Position numbers and translations under genes: made by a program. A stretch of 19,033 nucleotides of DNA from Micavibrio_B sp048498395 (GTDB lineage: Bacteria > Pseudomonadota > Alphaproteobacteria > Micavibrionales > Micavibrionaceae): the NCBI GenBank assembly GCA_048498395.1, contig JBEHYB010000044.1, forward strand, positions 1-19,033. Direction: 5' to 3'. Shown here one piece after another: positions 16,079-19,033 of the stretch. The notes under the pieces were generated by a model, which saw nothing but the letters and a program-made list of their open reading frames with translations, was not told the origin of the DNA and ran no database searches. Every line of letters starts with the position of its first letter. Position 1 is the stretch's first letter.

Positions 16079-16155
16079 GGGCTTGTAGCTCAGTTGGTTA
16101 GAGCACACCCTTGATAAGGGTGGGGTCGTAAGTTCAAGTCTTACCAGGCCCACCA
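16079..16155 (+). tRNA. ileT: tRNA-Ile (GAT)
   Basis: A complete 77-base cloverleaf. The acceptor GGGCTTG pairs with CAGGCCC (one G-U pair), the D arm reads AGCTCAGTTGGTTAGAGC, the anticodon loop TTGATAA gives GAT, and the T loop is TTCAAGT. CCA is encoded (16153-16155). It is 129 bp after 16S, the standard rrn spacer position. Confidence 0.97.
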
Positions 16156-16157
16156 TT

Positions 16158-16172
16158 ACCCTTGATAAAGGG
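16158..16172 (+). repeat. copy of the tRNA-Ile anticodon arm in the inter-tRNA spacer
   Basis: ACCCTTGATAAAGGG here repeats ACCCTTGATAAGGG of the tRNA-Ile anticodon arm (16107-16120) with a single extra A. It forms its own CCCTT/AAGGG hairpin, and its last three bases are the first three of tRNA-Ala, so hairpin and tRNA-Ala acceptor stem exclude one another. Confidence 0.6.
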
Positions 16173-16245
16173 CCTTTAGCTCAGCTGGGAGAGCGCCTGA
16201 TTTGCATTCAGGAGGTCAGCGGTTCGATCCCGCTAAGGTCCACCA
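16170..16245 (+). tRNA. alaT: tRNA-Ala (TGC)
   Basis: A complete 76-base cloverleaf. Acceptor GGGCCTT pairs with AAGGTCC (one G-U pair), the D arm is AGCTCAGCTGGGAGAGC, the anticodon loop TTTGCAT gives TGC, and the T loop is TTCGATC. CCA is encoded (16243-16245). Only 14 bases separate it from tRNA-Ile. Confidence 0.97.
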
Positions 16246-16568
16246 TCTTTCGCTAAAGCTTCAGATGGCAGGCCATTCAAACTTTGTATGAAATCATTTA
16301 GGTGATTTTTTATGAAGATTGAAAAATCTTCGGTTCTTATTTTACATCGTGAATAGGTTTAGAAACCAAAACAACAACTAGGCTTAGTGTGTTTGACGAC
16401 ATCAACACATTAAGTATTTTTGTCTAGAAAAACAAAACACGTAAGATAATTGATTATCTTATGCTGAGTAAAATATTCTCAGTCATCCGCAGCATCATAT
16501 GTTTCACAAAAGGTATATGATGGCTTTCGTCTCTACGAAGTGGATTTATCCCTGCGCGTGATTATAGA
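16246..16568 (+). other. tRNA-Ala to 23S spacer, hairpin-rich, no gene
   Basis: No coding frame or further tRNA is seen in these 323 bases. The stretch is AT-rich and carries hairpins: TAAGATAA/TTATCTTA at 16442-16461 (loop TTGA), CTGAG/CTCAG at 16464-16482, and CATCATAT/ATATGATG at 16493-16522 (14-base loop). These lie just ahead of the 23S start and are likely RNase III processing or leader structures of the 23S precursor. ACATCGTGAATAG near 16344 echoes the ACATCGTGAACAG of the 16S leader (14272-14284), probably the second copy of an antitermination box. Confidence 0.65.

Positions 16569-19033
<2,465 letters not shown>

Overview
The window comes from an alphaproteobacterium. The 16S gene has the compact alphaproteobacterial helix in the 14870-14900 region, and the rRNA operon keeps the classical order 16S, tRNA-Ile(GAT), tRNA-Ala(TGC), 23S. 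The first gene is the end of a HemY-like protein of the alphaproteobacterial type. A 16S variant (GGGGACCCG at 15328-15336) and the moderate base composition suggest a deep-branching or little-studied lineage, but the genus cannot be read from sequence alone.

Layout. (1) Positions 1-2668 hold housekeeping genes: the 3' end of a HemY-like gene, a convergent rhomboid protease, and a divergent omega-amino acid:pyruvate aminotransferase closed by a hairpin terminator at 2646-2668. (2) Positions 2693-4435 hold two divergent genes of unknown function: a cytoplasmic-looking protein with an acidic/glycine linker (minus) and a secreted Ser/Gly/Ala/Thr-rich low-complexity protein (plus), the latter followed by a terminator at 4412-4435. 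(3) Positions 4474-12970 form a surface-polysaccharide locus. A plus-strand run encodes a Wzy/O-antigen-ligase-like membrane protein, a GT4 glycosyltransferase, a Wzz-like chain-length regulator, a KdtX/WaaE-like GT2 and an unknown 117-residue protein. A facing minus-strand run encodes an 842-residue multi-SLBB polysaccharide-export protein, a stand-alone nucleotidyltransferase head domain related to CCA-adding enzymes, and a WcaE-like GT2. The two runs collide with a 101-bp tail-to-tail overlap at 8831-8931. (4) Positions 13094-13867 hold a small Ala-rich hydrophobic protein and a convergent DUF805 membrane protein. (5) Positions 14003-19033 hold the rRNA operon, with two promoter-like sites, a structured leader, complete 16S, two tRNAs, the spacer, and a 23S cut off by the window end.

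How the genes fit together. The polysaccharide genes look like part of a Wzy-dependent pathway: two GT2 enzymes and one GT4 build a repeat unit, the Wzy-like protein polymerises or ligates it, Wzz sets chain length, and the SLBB protein provides or contacts the periplasm/outer-membrane exit route. A flippase (Wzx), an initiating sugar-phosphate transferase and a tyrosine kinase are not in the window. The least expected member is the CCA/poly(A)-polymerase-type head domain beside the export gene. I found no mobile element, CRISPR array or defence system.
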